NCBI GenBank assembly: GCA_033239005.1
Contig: BSQZ01000034.1
Coordinates: forward strand, 4,235,001-4,299,000
Reading direction: 5' to 3'
Source: Lamellibrachia satsuma
Taxonomy: Eukaryota > Annelida > Polychaeta > Sabellida > Siboglinidae
DNA: 64,000 nucleotides
In this document: positions 34,936 through 47,509 of the stretch, one piece after another
Layout: every line of letters starts with the position of its first letter
Position numbering within the stretch: the stretch's first letter is position 1
The notes under the pieces: generated by a model
Told to the model about the DNA's origin: nothing
Databases searched by the model: none
What the model saw: the letters and a program-made list of their open reading frames with translations, nothing else
Translations under genes and position numbers: made by a program

Positions 34936-35279
34936 TACATTTCGTTTCACATAACATAAACATTACATCATTATAATAATAAACACATATATCATATCTA
35001 CAACAGATATGATTGTGCAATCAGAAACTTGATAATATGTGCAAACTGTTGGTGCGCAAATGTGATCACATGCAATCTGCTTTTGTGGTGACTACATATC
35101 GTAACGTATTCGCTAGGTAGCAGGTTTTTTTTGCTCGTGCGAGCTTAGTAGAAAATACATAATTAGCAAGTATATTAGCCTAAACTGTTGTTTTGAACAC
35201 AAAAACAGCCTTATTCAAGGGAAACGTAGCAATCAAATTAAGACAAAATGGAAGGGAGCAGGTGAGTTGTGCCAGTGGT

Positions 35280-36195
35280 TCCGGTGGGGGGGATAGTATA
35301 TGATAAAGTGGGGGAAGACGACGAGAGAGATGCTAGGGAGAGCTCATCTCAGTCTGGGAGGAAGCTGAGAGGAGGTAAGGTGAGAGGACGTAGGGAGACA
35401 GGATGAAAGGAGGCGGGAAGGAAAGAAATGGGAGGGAAGACAAATTGATCGAAGTAGAGGTGAGTGGGGTAGACAGTAGCGAAGGAGACGGCGGAGGGGG
35501 TGGAATGAAAAGACGATAGTTAAAGCGATGGGAGTGAGGGTGACGGGAGGGAAGGTGTCAGGAGGGAAGGCGATTGGATCGCAAGTTAGCCGGGAGACGG
35601 GAGGGAAAGGTGACACGTTGACGGATGATAGAGAGAGACTGATAACAGACTGCCAAGTGACAAGGTGGCAGGACAGAATGTGACGGAGGGGATCCATCGG
35701 AAGAGCTATTCTGAGGCAGTGATATAGGGGGTGAGAAAGAGAGCGATGGAGTTTGTGGGGGACTCAATAGTCAGGTAGACCGACAGAGTCTTAAACAAGG
35801 GAGATGACGTGGTGGTTTGTTTGCATGGGGACAAAATAGAGGCGATAACTGAAAGGGTAGAAAACATCGTGGGTTTGGGCAGTGGTGGATCTGTTTTAGT
35901 ACACGTATGGACAAATAAAGTAGAGAGGGAGAGTACAACTACCATCGTTAGGAAATACAGGAAGTTGGTCAGAACACGAAAGCAGACCCGGGTTGAGCAG
36001 GTAATACTGTCAGGGATTTTACCAGTAATAGGAAGGAGGGGTCACAGATATCGAAATTGCCGTCGAATGGCAATTAAAATGTTAGTACAGAAGCTATGTA
36101 GGGAAGAGGAAGTTGGATTTGTGGATTTGTGGGGAAGTTTTGTTGGAAGGGCTGATATTTTACTCACTTATTTGCACACTGGCACCTTAAAAAAT
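35280..36195 (+). pseudogene. L2/CR1-type LINE ORF1 fragment with SGNH-hydrolase domain
   Basis: The clear part is 35740-36195: FVGDSIVR (GDS block of SGNH/GDSL esterases), VVCLHGDKIEAITERVENIVG, GSVLVHVWTNKVERE, RVEQVILSGILPV, YRNCRRMAIKMLVQKLC and EEVGFVDLWGSFVGRADI. This is the esterase-like ORF1 product of vertebrate and invertebrate L2/CR1 LINEs, thought to help RNP or membrane association. Damage includes a stop after FVGDSIVR, HVWTNK in place of the usual HVGTNN, and loss of the terminal D-x-x-H block (LHTGTLKN, then stop). 35280-35740 is purine-rich and may be the degraded ORF1 N-terminus. No ORF2 follows. Confidence 0.65.
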
Positions 36196-36199
36196 TAAC

Positions 36200-39100
36200 C
36201 ACCTTCCCATCACGTTACCATACTTTTTCTTCCAAAGTGACCATGTTCATTGATACTCCTAACGTATTATAAAATCCAATCCTTAGTCCCTTTCATTCCA
36301 ATGCAATTGTCTATTTCGTCCATCATGTGGATTGCGTTCTGTGGGTTGACGTAACGTCTTTGGTGCCATTTATGGTGTGTTAGGATTATCCCACCTTCGA
36401 TGTTTTGGTTAGAGTGTGTGTTATCCCATCGCTCTTGATATACGGTTAATCTCCCTGCAGTACAGCAAAGCTGCTATTTCCCCGTACCAGGGATAATACG
36501 ATCCACTTTTTCAAATATGTTTTAACAATATAATATAATGATTACTCTGTGATCGCTTTTAACCCAGACGTTCAAATTGATTGAACGCTAACGATCAGTT
36601 TTTGTTGGGAACATAAATTGAGTATCAGCATTTCTATTCACATCCCCAATTATAATTGAAAATTTCATACTATAATTAGTTTATTTCCGCAAGAGGTACC
36701 TTGCTTTACGACATATAATATTATCTTCCATTACTCTCTGTGATAAACCAAACTACTCGGTGACGCAAAAACAATATTCTTGTCCTGGTTATAAAACAGG
36801 GTTTGAGGCAGACATTTCACGAAACTAGCGTGTTATACCAGAGGTGGATGTAGGCTTGTTAGCAAGGGCATCTCAGTCAGTTGTAGTCATATGTCGTTCT
36901 ACTTACAGAAGGATTAACATTAGCCGGCTGCAAATACTTCAGTATTTTTACTGACACTATTTCCGATGCAGGCCTATGTACGTTGTCATGTACCGTAATA
37001 TTTGCCTAATATATCCCCGGTCACAAGGGTGTCTAAGACCACCCATGGCCTAAGTGGAGTATTTTATTACATACGGGGTTGCAATAGATATACATTCTTC
37101 CATCACTGACACTTCGCTAAGACCACGTGACACTGCTGCTTACATAGCTGAAATGTCTCCATCTGGTACACTTTTCATCATCGACCACGTTCAGTTGTCA
37201 TTTTGTTATCGGATCATTTTAAAGTAGTTTAACGTTTAATTCCTGATGTTTTGGATGCATGTGTTTTAATGTTGTAGATTCGTATTTGCTGTGTAGGCCA
37301 CCCTAAGAGGAAATGTGGCTATGAATTAGCCGCTAGGCGGCGATACTGTTTGACCACCCTGAATTGTAAGGTGCTGCCACTGCGGAATTGATGTGCAACG
37401 ATGACTATAACATGGAACTAATACAGGTATGGACGCACGTTCCAGTACTTGTTTTGTAGTTCATTATGTACAGTAACTCGAGGACTCAAAGACGTTATCT
37501 GACATACCAAACGATGTGTCAGATGGTAAACTTCTACATTGGTGTCGGATCGATGGCGCCGGAAATTCCGTGGACCCGCAGCGAAAACTGCGCGCTACAC
37601 GATCGTGCTTAGACTACCAGGTTTTCTGCGATTCAGCACCTGCATACACCGTGACAAACTTCGGAATCTCCATTTGACGTTGAGTATGAATTATCACTTT
37701 TGCAAGACAATTTATCGTGTTAACTAAAGGAACATTGCACCTGGCCTGGGTGATGGAGACTGCAAATAATGTGCTTTTCCCGTTGCAAGTCCCCGCTTCT
37801 TTCTGTTGTATAATTTGCACACATTTACGCTAGTTCTCCCGAAAGACGTTGAACGTAATTAATTTGTTGTATGCTACACGACGCCTGTGTGTTTTCGAAT
37901 GTCGGTTGAAGCAGTTTGTCCATTCCAAACTAATAATATTATTTACCGAACGAGGCTACACTGCCGCGGGTCAAAGCTCACTTGGCCCACGGAACTCTGC
38001 TTTGCGTTTTCCGCCACCTGTGCCTATCGCTATTCCAGCTGTATTATAACCGTGAATTCATTCAACAGCGAGGCATAGCGGTACATGTATGATATGTCGT
38101 AGTAAACATTGTTATAAGTATGCCGTATTGCGTATTTGCTATCACATTCACAATAAAACGACAAGGGGTAGCACAGACGAGAAATTCCGCTGTCAGTGTC
38201 AAGTAAACAAATGGTTTCCGTCGACAGCGCAATCAGCTGTTGAGCTTGGGTTTGCTGGGAATTGATCGTGGCTGACAACTGTTTTCCTGTCTTCCCGGCT
38301 GTTTCGTTGTCATCATTTCAAATTCAAGCCAGTCTAGTCCGACAAGTTCAATTGTTGCAGATAATTAAGCTACAAACATGTCGGACAGCTACATAAAAAA
38401 TGTCTGGTTCCAGACAAGAATAAACAAGCTGAGTGTTATACTGGACATGGTCAATGCCGAAAGGTAGCCAGGGAATACACATTTACCTAGGCAATTGCTA
38501 GCAATTGTATACATTAAAGATCATATGGATAAAATGTATTCCTAGATATACATGGTTAGTAGGTACATGGATGTGAAGGTGAATTGTTTTTACAGTCAGG
38601 TTGACACTGCAACACGAACGTTGTAAACATATCGGGCATTGCATGATTTCACGCAAGACTAGACCAGCTTTGTGTGATAGGAGACATTGCAGATGCCGAA
38701 AGGATAATATATGACGGTCTAGTAGTTCATGGATATGAGTTTGGTCATGGCATTGTTTCCCAAATCAATTCCAGTATTTTCCGTTCCATGGGCCTAATGT
38801 GGGAAAATATCTAGCACGAAATAAGAAATTGTCACGGTCGTAACAGTTACCACACAATGTGACCCAGTTAATGCACACCCTACCCCAATTAACATCATTG
38901 TGGGGAGGGGGACAGAACAATGCTCACCCTCCAGAAGTGTGCAGGTCAGTGGCACAACATTGTCATTTAAATTAAACCGAAGGACAATACTTCTTCGAAG
39001 GATATATACACTGCCTTGCCGATACATGCCAACAAACTCAGTTGACATATTCGGCGCAACGCAAAAACCACCTAGACCGATGGACAGCCTCTCCTCAGTT

Positions 39101-41030
39101 GGCAGTACCCCTGTGTTGCCGAGGCACGCCGACAAACCCAGTCGACCTATTCGGTGCAAGGCCAGAACACCTAGGCCAAAGGAAAATAACTCAATTTACA
39201 GAGCTACTTTCCAACCGAGACAAGTCAACATTTCAGGTCGACCTGTTTGTGACTAGATGGTGATAAACGTCTACAAAGGAAAACCCTAGAAGGTAAGACG
39301 CACTAGCAAGCAAAAACATTGTATAAAACATATCTTCTTCTTTCGAGTAGCAGAAAGAAGCCGTCAGTTTATTGCCATGCAGCACGAACGGAAATATGTT
39401 ATTTGTACAGTTTAAATTACAGGACCGACCGTGTAATTTTTCAAAAGGGCTTGACAAATGCACCAGCAGGTGTCCCGTTCAGTGGATGTGTGTTGGCTGT
39501 ACACTGTTGTAATTGAAGCCTTTCAATAGAGAACAATCTTCAAATATATCATATATATTTAGAATTAGAATTTAAAAATACATCGTATCAGGGTCCAACT
39601 GCTCACCATGCCAATTGTGACAAAGAACGAAAATTAACTTGGCAATCAATACATTAACCTCATTCATTATGTGCGGTTCTGTACTGTTGTGTTCTTACAA
39701 CGTTTCGAAGAAAGGTGTTCTTTTCGTCCATGCGGCGTTTGACAGTGTTGACATTGTTGATCCAACGTAAACTGGACATATATGTCTGCCTCTTTCCAGT
39801 CATCTACATGCTCAGTGCCACTTCTAGAACAGAATCATCGTCCCATCACATGACCATTTCAATTTATTAAATTTTTTTCTATTATTATATTGATCTTGAT
39901 TTATTTGAAAAAACGCCCAGCCAACAATGTTTGTGACGCTTCGTGTCATTCGTGTGACGTCCACATGTACCGTAGTGGTTCGATGTTCAAGTAGTTTCCT
40001 CATAGGCCATCGATCTTCACCTATCCACGGCATCCATCTACAGTGATCCATGCTGGAATGAAGGTGCATATACATAACATACTTCAAAGATAATAGAAAA
40101 TTAAAACTAAAACTAAAAAATAATACCTTTGTGAAACAGGACGCTCAGTTCGGCCAAAATGACAATTTTACACACATACACCACGCCCCGTTTCTATTAC
40201 GCTTAAAACTGTATATATTAGATAAGTCATTTTATTATTAGATTTATTATTATAAATGCATAACGGCTAACTATTCGTATATCAGGCAAGTTGGATATTT
40301 TTACTGATGCCTCTTAACAGTGCGCATACATTGTCCTGGAGAACAACATGATTCATTATCCTAGATAACAAGACGATTTATCACACGATTGGGGGTTAAC
40401 ACGAGTGTAATGTTGCGCATACAAATAATAATTGCTCTAACACTATTGTTCTCAACGTGAGTGATATCGACCCGACTGGGGACGAATTTTTTCACGAAAG
40501 AGGCAAAATGGTGTCCGATGTCTTATGGGCGAGCTACAGTCTTCTGGGGGCAGACGAACTGTGGTGAATTACTGTTGATAATGCAGAGTAAAATTACAGC
40601 AAATATCACCCCGCAACTAATCTGGTTTTGATACGTTCGGCAAATGACGGCAATATAAACCTCCATAGAGTTATTTTGGCTTCGCTGGTTTTTCATACAA
40701 ACTAATATATATATAATTATGGAAATCGTTTGTAATACGAATGCATCGATGTGTTGTTGTGCAGTGGACTGTTTTAACTCCATGCCATGTCTCAGCTCGT
40801 AATATCATCGAATCAGAAATGTCAGTTGGAAAACGTACTATTTAGTAATCCGTAAATTAGTTAAAATGCGTTTATACCAAACTAAATTTCACTAGAAATA
40901 ATGTTATTCTTCATGCACAGTTTTACAATGAAAACCATACCAATTAACACTACATATGACAATGTTCAAGGCCATGTGAGATATTTATTTTGACCAAGCA
41001 CAGTAGCCCCGATGCAATACACAATATAAC
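36200..41030. other. Long non-coding interval, nothing recognised
   Basis: Nearly 5 kb without a domain-bearing frame on either strand. Short frames at 38794-39159 (-) and 38900-39256 (+) overlap each other. They contain an imperfect internal repeat ('acaaac.cagt.gac.tattcggtgcaa', at about 39030 and 39132) but no known motif. Confidence 0.4.
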
Positions 41031-41040
41031 ATACACACAA

Positions 41041-41099
41041 TACACGCACGCACACACACACACGCACGCACGCACGCACGCACGCACGCACACACACAA
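41041..41099. repeat. (CACG)n / (CA)n simple repeat
   Basis: CGCA units flanked by CA. Confidence 0.9.
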
Positions 41100-41159
41100 A
41101 TACGTACATGCATACACTTATTCATGCATGCATGCATACATTAAAAACAATTTCACACA

Positions 41160-42720
41160 ATTTAACAAGATTGCCATCCAAGGCAAAGGCCCAGATGGCA
41201 AGTGGACAAGTAAGCCATTCGCTTATCTAGAGTCCAACATTTTTCATCTTTGTGTAACCTACCCTCTTTATCGAAAGTCCAACATATTTATGTAATCTAT
41301 GTGTAATCTGCCTGCCTGAGATATATGCCAACCTTGTTTTCAACATATTCTCACTGCTAGCATTTACACTATCTGTAGAAAACGTGTTATATTAATTGAT
41401 TGTCCTCCTTGAGAACAAGTACTTCGTGATATACAATATACACTGATCCTTCTCTAATGATAACTCATGTCCTCTAGTTCTATTATCTTTCTTGAGTGAG
41501 AAAAAAATAGTTCTCTCAATATTTTTATACCTATTAAATATTTTTAAAACTTAAATTTGATCTCCTCTGAACCGCCTTATCTCTATGGTTGTTAAACCAC
41601 ATTCTTTCATTCGATCTTCATAACTAAGGTCAACGGTGTTTTAGGCATATTCATGCTGCTAGCATTTACAGTCTTTATATAATTTGTTCCATTAATTTGT
41701 TGTCCTTTGTGAGAGCGAGTACATGCTAATATCAATTCCACTCTGATCATTTGCTAATGCTACCGCATCTCCTCTAGTCATGCTACTTTACTTGACTGAA
41801 AAATAATAGATCTATAATTATTTTCATACTCATTCAATATCCTAAAAGCGTCAATTTATCCGCAACCTCCTTGTCTCTAGGGTAGTTAAACCATGCGTTC
41901 TTCACAATTAAGATATCTCAGTTCTGGAATCATTTTAGTTGTTCTTCTTTGTATTCTTTCAAGCGTACCTATACCCTTCTTACAATATGGTATCCAAGCT
42001 TGTGTACTGTACTCTAAATGAAGCCTAACTGTTACACTCATACAGCTAATCGTTACCGGTTCCTCGCCATGTCGTGTGCAGCTCGATGTTTCTGATTGTC
42101 CATTGCCGCACATTATACATCAATGAAATCTGTCTGCGTACATGTTTGTTCTTCCCCTCGACTTCACCTTCGCTAGCAGTTATTCGACCTATTATCATAC
42201 ATATGCCTTTCTGTCGACCAAGCTGAACCTGACCAGACGTCTCAAAGGCATATCTTCGTCTGTCTTTTTTACAATCCCAACTTCCAAGAAAAGTACAACG
42301 AACACTCCAGATAAACGACTTGACTAAGTGTATTTTCAGACAGCGGCCGATCTATGCTGACTGAATTGTTACACTCATAATTTAAAGAGCACGGATACGA
42401 CCGAAAACGTACCTGTATATTGGGATTTTGTTAATACAAAATTGCCAAGGCAAATACCCATATGGCAAGTGGACCAAGAAGCCATTGGCTTATCGAGAAA
42501 CCAACATTTTGAATCTTTGTGTAACCTTCCCTCATGAGATATGTGTCAAACTGTTTTAGTACATATTCACGCTGCTAGAAGTTACGCAATCTGTAAATAA
42601 TTCATTAATGGTCCAATTTATCATTTATTCTATACTGATTGTTTACATCATATACTCTATTTCTTCTATATTTCTTAATTGAAAAAAAATAGTTGTATCA
42701 ATATTTTCATGCATGTATAG
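41160..42720 (-). pseudogene. Three head-to-tail 3'-end copies of one LINE (RT tail + 3' UTR)
   Basis: On the minus strand, 42113-41640 encodes VRLHLEYSTQAWIPYCKKGIGTLERIQRRTTKMIPEL, then broken RRLRADLI-type sequence. 41640-41400 repeats LSYEDRMKECGLTT, RRFRGDQI and FFSLKKDNRTRGHELSLEKDQ in a second copy. 42715-42440 is a third, with only the distal part. The 3' flanks share 'aaaattgcca..caaggcaaa..ccatatggcaagtggac', at 41170 and 42443. The motifs 'hLEYa.qaW.Py...di..LErvQRRatkmipel' and 'RTRGHslKl' are diagnostic of CR1/Jockey-like LINE C-termini. All are pseudogenic. Confidence 0.7.
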
Positions 42721-42823
42721 ATGTATAGATGTCTGTATGCATGTATCCTGTCTGTCGAACTGTTTTCACTGTATATCTGTATCTATGTATGTTTTTCTCC
42801 CCCCCCCCGCACACACAAACATG

Positions 42824-42826
<3 letters not shown>

Positions 42827-42868
<42 letters not shown>
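42827..42868. repeat. (TC)21 microsatellite
   Basis: Pure TC run after a C9-C10 tract. Confidence 0.95.
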
Positions 42869-42869
<1 letters not shown>

Positions 42870-42934
42870 ACCTGTGTGCGTGCGTGTCTCGTTGTCATAC
42901 GTGCTGCCTGGAACTACTCAAATACATATGGTGG

Positions 42935-43230
42935 CATTACATATGGGAGTTTTAGTCAAGATTGCCATTGACCTCATCGAAAACAAAGACAGGCTGCGTT
43001 TGCTCCTAAGCCCTGATTCTAGTACCTTATAGCGCCAACACCGGGGTCTGGATCAATCGAGACCAATCTTCCTAGAAGGCGACACTGTTTCTTCCAAGGA
43101 TACATCCTCTCTCTTTCCGCGTGAATTATTGGGGTTGTTCCAAGTCTGAATCTTAAACGACATGCCCAACCATAGCATAACACTCTAATTAATATATAAT
43201 GGAACCATCCTTTGATAAATGTTGCCAAAT
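42935..43230 (+). repeat. Dispersed repeat related to 51990-52200
   Basis: Shares with the other copy 'gattgccattgacctcatcgaaaacaaagac.ggctg', 'gcgcca.cac..gg.tctggat', 'cgtgaatcat..tg' and 'aa.tctgaat.tta'. Non-coding; class unknown. Confidence 0.5.
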
Positions 43231-43480
43231 TGAACTATGATTTCAGTTACATGAGCACAATATTACTCCCAGAATTATTGTGGAAAGTTGTTATAGGGCG
43301 AAAAAAGCTCGCCACCTAGTGGGAACTAATTGTCACTAGACAGAGGCAAATGGAGCGACCCGCAGAAAGCACAATACCAACGACAACTAGTGCTTAGAAT
43401 CTGGCAGGTCCAACGACAAACTGCCCACCAGTGGCGCGTTTGTATTAAAAATATGTCTAGAAACGATAGTTTTTGTTTGA

Positions 43481-43618
43481 AGCAATGTTACATTACTCAA
43501 TTGTACAGTTGCAATGACGTATCAAGTCGTAAACAACAATGACGTTGCCCAGCCAACCAATCGTTTATTTGAATTTATGATGAATTTGTGGCAGTGGTGA
43601 TATGCTGAGTGGCGCCAC
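43481..43618 (+). repeat. Dispersed repeat related to the inverted-repeat element at 55.8-56.0 kb
   Basis: 'gttacatta.tcaa.tgtacagttgcaatgacgta.caagtcgtaaaca.caatg' and 'ttgtggcagtggtga..tgagtggcgcc' appear here in plus orientation, and as the reverse complement at 55857-56010. Confidence 0.65.
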
Positions 43619-43981
43619 CGTTGGGAGTGTGGTCCAATGAGGAATAGTGCAACCATCGCCGATAGGTGGCAGCACTTATCACACGCGTTCATCGCGATTA
43701 CGTAAACAACATACCCGTCGTCAACGCACGCACCTTTTCGCACGCGTTGACCATGTCATGACGTAAACAACTAGTTCCGTCGTAATCGGACCAGTCGGAC
43801 AAGTCCGATTATGGAATCATAACTGCACTGCGGGACACAACATTGTGTGCCGGGCACAAGCTCTCAATTCCTTTTGCAGTATTTTGTAACGAACACATAC
43901 GTCACACAGTCAGCCTCGTTTTGGATGCGTAGTGTGAACGCATGTGTTAAGTGAAACCCTCTGTCGGCTATTTTTTTCTGG

Positions 43982-43982
43982 A

Positions 43983-44026
<44 letters not shown>

Positions 44027-44028
44027 CA
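43982..44028. repeat. (CGCA)11 microsatellite
   Basis: Pure ACGC tetranucleotides. Confidence 0.95.
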
Positions 44029-44029
44029 T

Positions 44030-46045
44030 TTATAGTTGCCAATATAATATAATACAATATAAGTGTCAATGCAACGTTAATTGATTGACTGATTTATTCA
44101 GCAACCAGTACAGTGGCAGTGCATCTTGGAAGCCAACACAACAGCTTAACTAGAGTTAATCGAGGAATGCGATTCTCACTCACGACACTACGTATCTTCA
44201 TACATGTTCTTTGTGTCTGCAGTTTAAATATGAACACAATAAATTAATAATCCATGCTACCTTTGATGAAGTGGTTCTGTCACGATATATTTTTGCTGGA
44301 ACATAAAGCGTTTTGGTACCCTTGAATAAAACTAATCCCGGTTTATCGCGTTTATGTTGTTGATATGTTAATAAATTGTATAAGCGTTATTGAACATAAA
44401 GACTAATCTAATAAACTGGAACAGAAGGAGACGACACGTGAAAGAGTGATGTCTAGTGTTTAATAATAAACTGGAAAGGAGTAGACAAAAGGAGACGACA
44501 CGTGAAAGAGGCCATATGGATACGGAATACAACCCATAATATGTTCATTTCGCACAAATCTGACCAGTCGGAATTGTTGAGCCACTTGGCAGCTATTTTG
44601 CGAATACGTTTTTGATCTACCACAGCGATAACGAACACAACCGCCCGTTTGATGTTCTTGCTTCTGCTTTTTACTTCTTCTTCTGCTTATTTCATACATA
44701 ATCAACCGAGTATCATCAGCATGAACTGTTGAAAGTATTGCGTCAAACTTGTCGGTTGTTGGTTTCAGACCACAATTAGTTGTCACTCTTGTTGGCCACG
44801 TTAATTTCTTCCCTACATAACTTAATTCATCAACCTTTCTAACTATTAAAACTTTGTCGCAGATGCCCTTACCGTCAACCATGGCTGGTCGTGTTTCTGG
44901 AACGCACCACCAACATACAGATATGCATCTACAGGACAACTACAGGACTACTGGACGCCAACTATCTGCTTGTGCGGTATTGTAGGTTCTGTACAACCAC
45001 ACGAGTTATGTAACCAGCGGAGACATCAATAGACAACATTTCACTGTTCATGTTACTCTTTTGTTCAACAGTGAATCGTCTCATCACACTTTGTCACACA
45101 CGAATTGTGTCAATTGTATTATATCAGGGCATGTAGCTTAAAACGAACTTTGATCCTTGTGGAGTGTTCTGGAACCGGTTTCATGTCGCCTACTTAGCGG
45201 CTAGGAACGTTAATTTAGCACCAAGAAGTTTTGTGAAGTTTAATGTAGTCTACTTAGAATACTCAATGGGCGCAACACCCTGAGTAGTTCTTAGGAGCTT
45301 TCAAAATGGCGGTTCTCCGACAATTACATCGACTAAATGAGGATTACGCAGGAAGAGAGTGTTTAGAGACAGACACCCTTTCGAAATGTACGGCGATGTC
45401 TAGTCTTTAATATATACCGTGTTCGTCGTGATGACATCACAGACTTAGTCGATTTGATAGATGACAGCGCTTTTATTTCTACACAAAACGGCTCGCTCAC
45501 AGCAACTCTCAAAATTTTGTCGCCTTGCACTTACTTGCGCGTACAATATAGTAACTTCCAGATGATTGTCGGCGATTTGTTTGGCATTAGCAACTAGCAA
45601 GGCAACAGTGTCTAAAACAGTCCACAGATTGCCTGCTGCATTCGCCCGACTAGTGCCATGATACGTTCGCTTCCAAGGACACTTGACACATCAAGCTGTG
45701 AAGCAGACAGTTCACTGAAGATTTTGGATAAGAACATGGATTAATTGTGTACTAATGTAAAACTGTATTTTATCTTCCTACAACGTTGACTTCTGTGAAT
45801 TTATAATGATTTAATAATTATAAAATAAGTTATGTTAATCAGACTGTGTTTTTCTTGTTGATAACTTTAATACAATAAAAAATCACTGGAAGTGCCATCA
45901 TTAGACACTGGCGCTGTTGAATAAGCATAGCCATAGGCATAAATGATGACCTCCTGTAACTATGTATATCGCCGACCTGTATCAGTTATCTCATAAAATG
46001 TGTACATTTGGTAAATATTGTGTTCCTGTGTAAACCAAAGACCGC
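44030..46045. other. Mostly non-coding; one unassigned 159-aa open frame
   Basis: The frame 44939-44460 (-) is the longest domain-free frame here, with VDGKGICDKVLIVRKVDELS and SRRRSKKQKQEHQ. I recognise no domain and see no clear splice signals, so it may be chance or an unidentified exon. The rest shows nothing. Confidence 0.2.
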
Positions 46046-46050
46046 ACGCT

Positions 46051-46405
46051 CATGTTTCAACGTTCAGGGCAGGAGTAACCGTCTCTCGTGTGTCAGGTAC
46101 CGATTACCTACACGAAGGTGCCCGGTCTCAGGCATAGCGTCTGACAAGTGATGACACAACAAATTCCGTTCTCCTCCACGCCAAGACGCCTAGCAATACA
46201 TCGAGATATTTCCCACCATCATTTGTCTTACATCTGCGAATTAATAACTTCTGGCGTAATTGTCTGTCTCTCAAAATTGGTATATTTGGCTCATATTTCA
46301 ACGTTCCTGGCGAGATTAGCCACCTCTGATGTGCCAGCTACCGATTGTCTACATTAAGGTGCTCTGGTTATAAGCATAATGTACGATAAGTGATAACCCA
46401 ATTTA
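46051..46405 (+). repeat. Duplicated ~110-bp segment, period 241 bp
   Basis: 'cat.tttcaacgttc..ggc.aga.ta.cc' through 'taccgatt..ctaca..aaggtgc.c.ggt' occurs at 46051-46160 and 46292-46400. Confidence 0.7.
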
Positions 46406-47123
46406 GCTCAATTCAACTCCACACTATGTCGCAACTCAACATCGTTATTGTATAAGCAAGTTTTATTTCATAAATGTGTAAGCAATAAACAAATTAATTA
46501 AACTACTGAACTGCTGAAGGCACAACACATTTAGTGTAATTTGTGGCTGTTTGACATTGATGTAAAATGTATATATTTTTGTGTTATAATATTATAGCTT
46601 AGCAACAGCGGTTCCCTTTCATAAAATGTGTCAAATAATGAAAGTGGGAAAGCATAGTAGAAAATACATGTCATAACATAATCAATGCAACACAGCGTAG
46701 TATAATAGCTCGCTCTAGAGTTCTACAACAATGCAGAGTCATGGTCACAATAAAACACGTAGGAATCTGCAGCACTTTGTTACGAATGGCTCTGAGAGCC
46801 ACAGCAAAGACTATAAATGTTAGCGATACAGTGTTACCAAAGCACTACGGTGTATGGGTTAAGTGGATTTTGGCAGAGGTTACGTTTGTACTATATGAAG
46901 TTTGGGTGTCTCAGCGGCGCTACATACGTACATAACACTTCAAGCGCATCAAGTCAAGCTACGCTACGTAATATTGTATATTTTTCTTAAATGTAGTAGT
47001 ATTAACAATTCGACTAACTACGAAACTATTTGCAATATTAAACATATTTCCATTATTCTTGCTATCGTCTGAAGAAATACATCCGAATCCAATGCAACGC
47101 CTTTAAGCGAACGTTTTAGACAT

Positions 47124-47262
47124 CTAGTTGATCTTTTCATTCGCGTCTTCCACGTTGACCTCCTCGACGGTGACAGTCGATCTCCACCCGGTTAAACTGT
47201 CACCAACATCGTAAACATTCTGATTGACACAGTCTCCAATGTTCCAACTTGTAACGTTCAAT
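47124..47262 (-). pseudogene. Damaged CTHRC1-like terminal exon (inverted relative to the next exon)
   Basis: The minus strand reads NVTSWNIGDCVNQNVYDVGD, LTGWRSTVTVEEVNVEDANEKIN, then TAG at 47124-47126. It matches the terminal exon at 711-883 (WNIGDC, TGW.ST, VEEV..EDA). The N-terminal V(D/E)GYCRG block is replaced by unrelated codons, and the RII of RIIVEEV is deleted. It lacks a recognisable acceptor. It lies only about 30 bp from a paralogous 208-nt exon on the opposite strand. Confidence 0.7.
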
Positions 47263-47292
47263 TTTGAAAGAATCGAATGAAATGTTGTCCAG

Positions 47293-47500
47293 ACCTGCTG
47301 CTATGTGAAGAAGAAAAATAATTATGTGTTACGTGTCGTCTGGAATGGCGGTCTACGTCTGATGCAAAGAGGCTCCAAATACAGCGCGTGTCGGCGAAGG
47401 TTCTTCACTCTGACAGGTGTCGAATGTACAGAGCCGAGAACTATCAACATGCAACTCTTGGAAACCGCCAAATACGTACATTCACACTATCCGACTAACG
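47293..47500 (+). CDS. 208-nt exon of a further CTHRC1-like gene
   Basis: The acceptor gttgtccag and donor GTAAGA bound exactly 208 nt, in the same phase as exon 3 of the complete gene. It reads TCCYVKKKNNYVLRVVWNGG, LRLMQRGSKYSACRRRFFTL and TGVECTEP, ending PTN plus one base. Cysteines and the WNGxLRL core are kept, with no stops. No plus-strand terminal exon with the YCRG/WNIGDC motif was found to the right edge of the window, and no 77-nt lead exon upstream. It may be an orphan exon left by an inversion, or part of a gene extending beyond the window. Confidence 0.72.
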
Positions 47501-47509
47501 GTAAGAAAA

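Noticed and set aside
38794..39256. Possible further CTHRC1-like exon (a 'FNLND...C' stretch on minus, weakly like 'FSLNDKEC')
   Set aside because: The WNGxLRL and CRRW motifs are missing, the spacing is wrong, and no splice sites fit.
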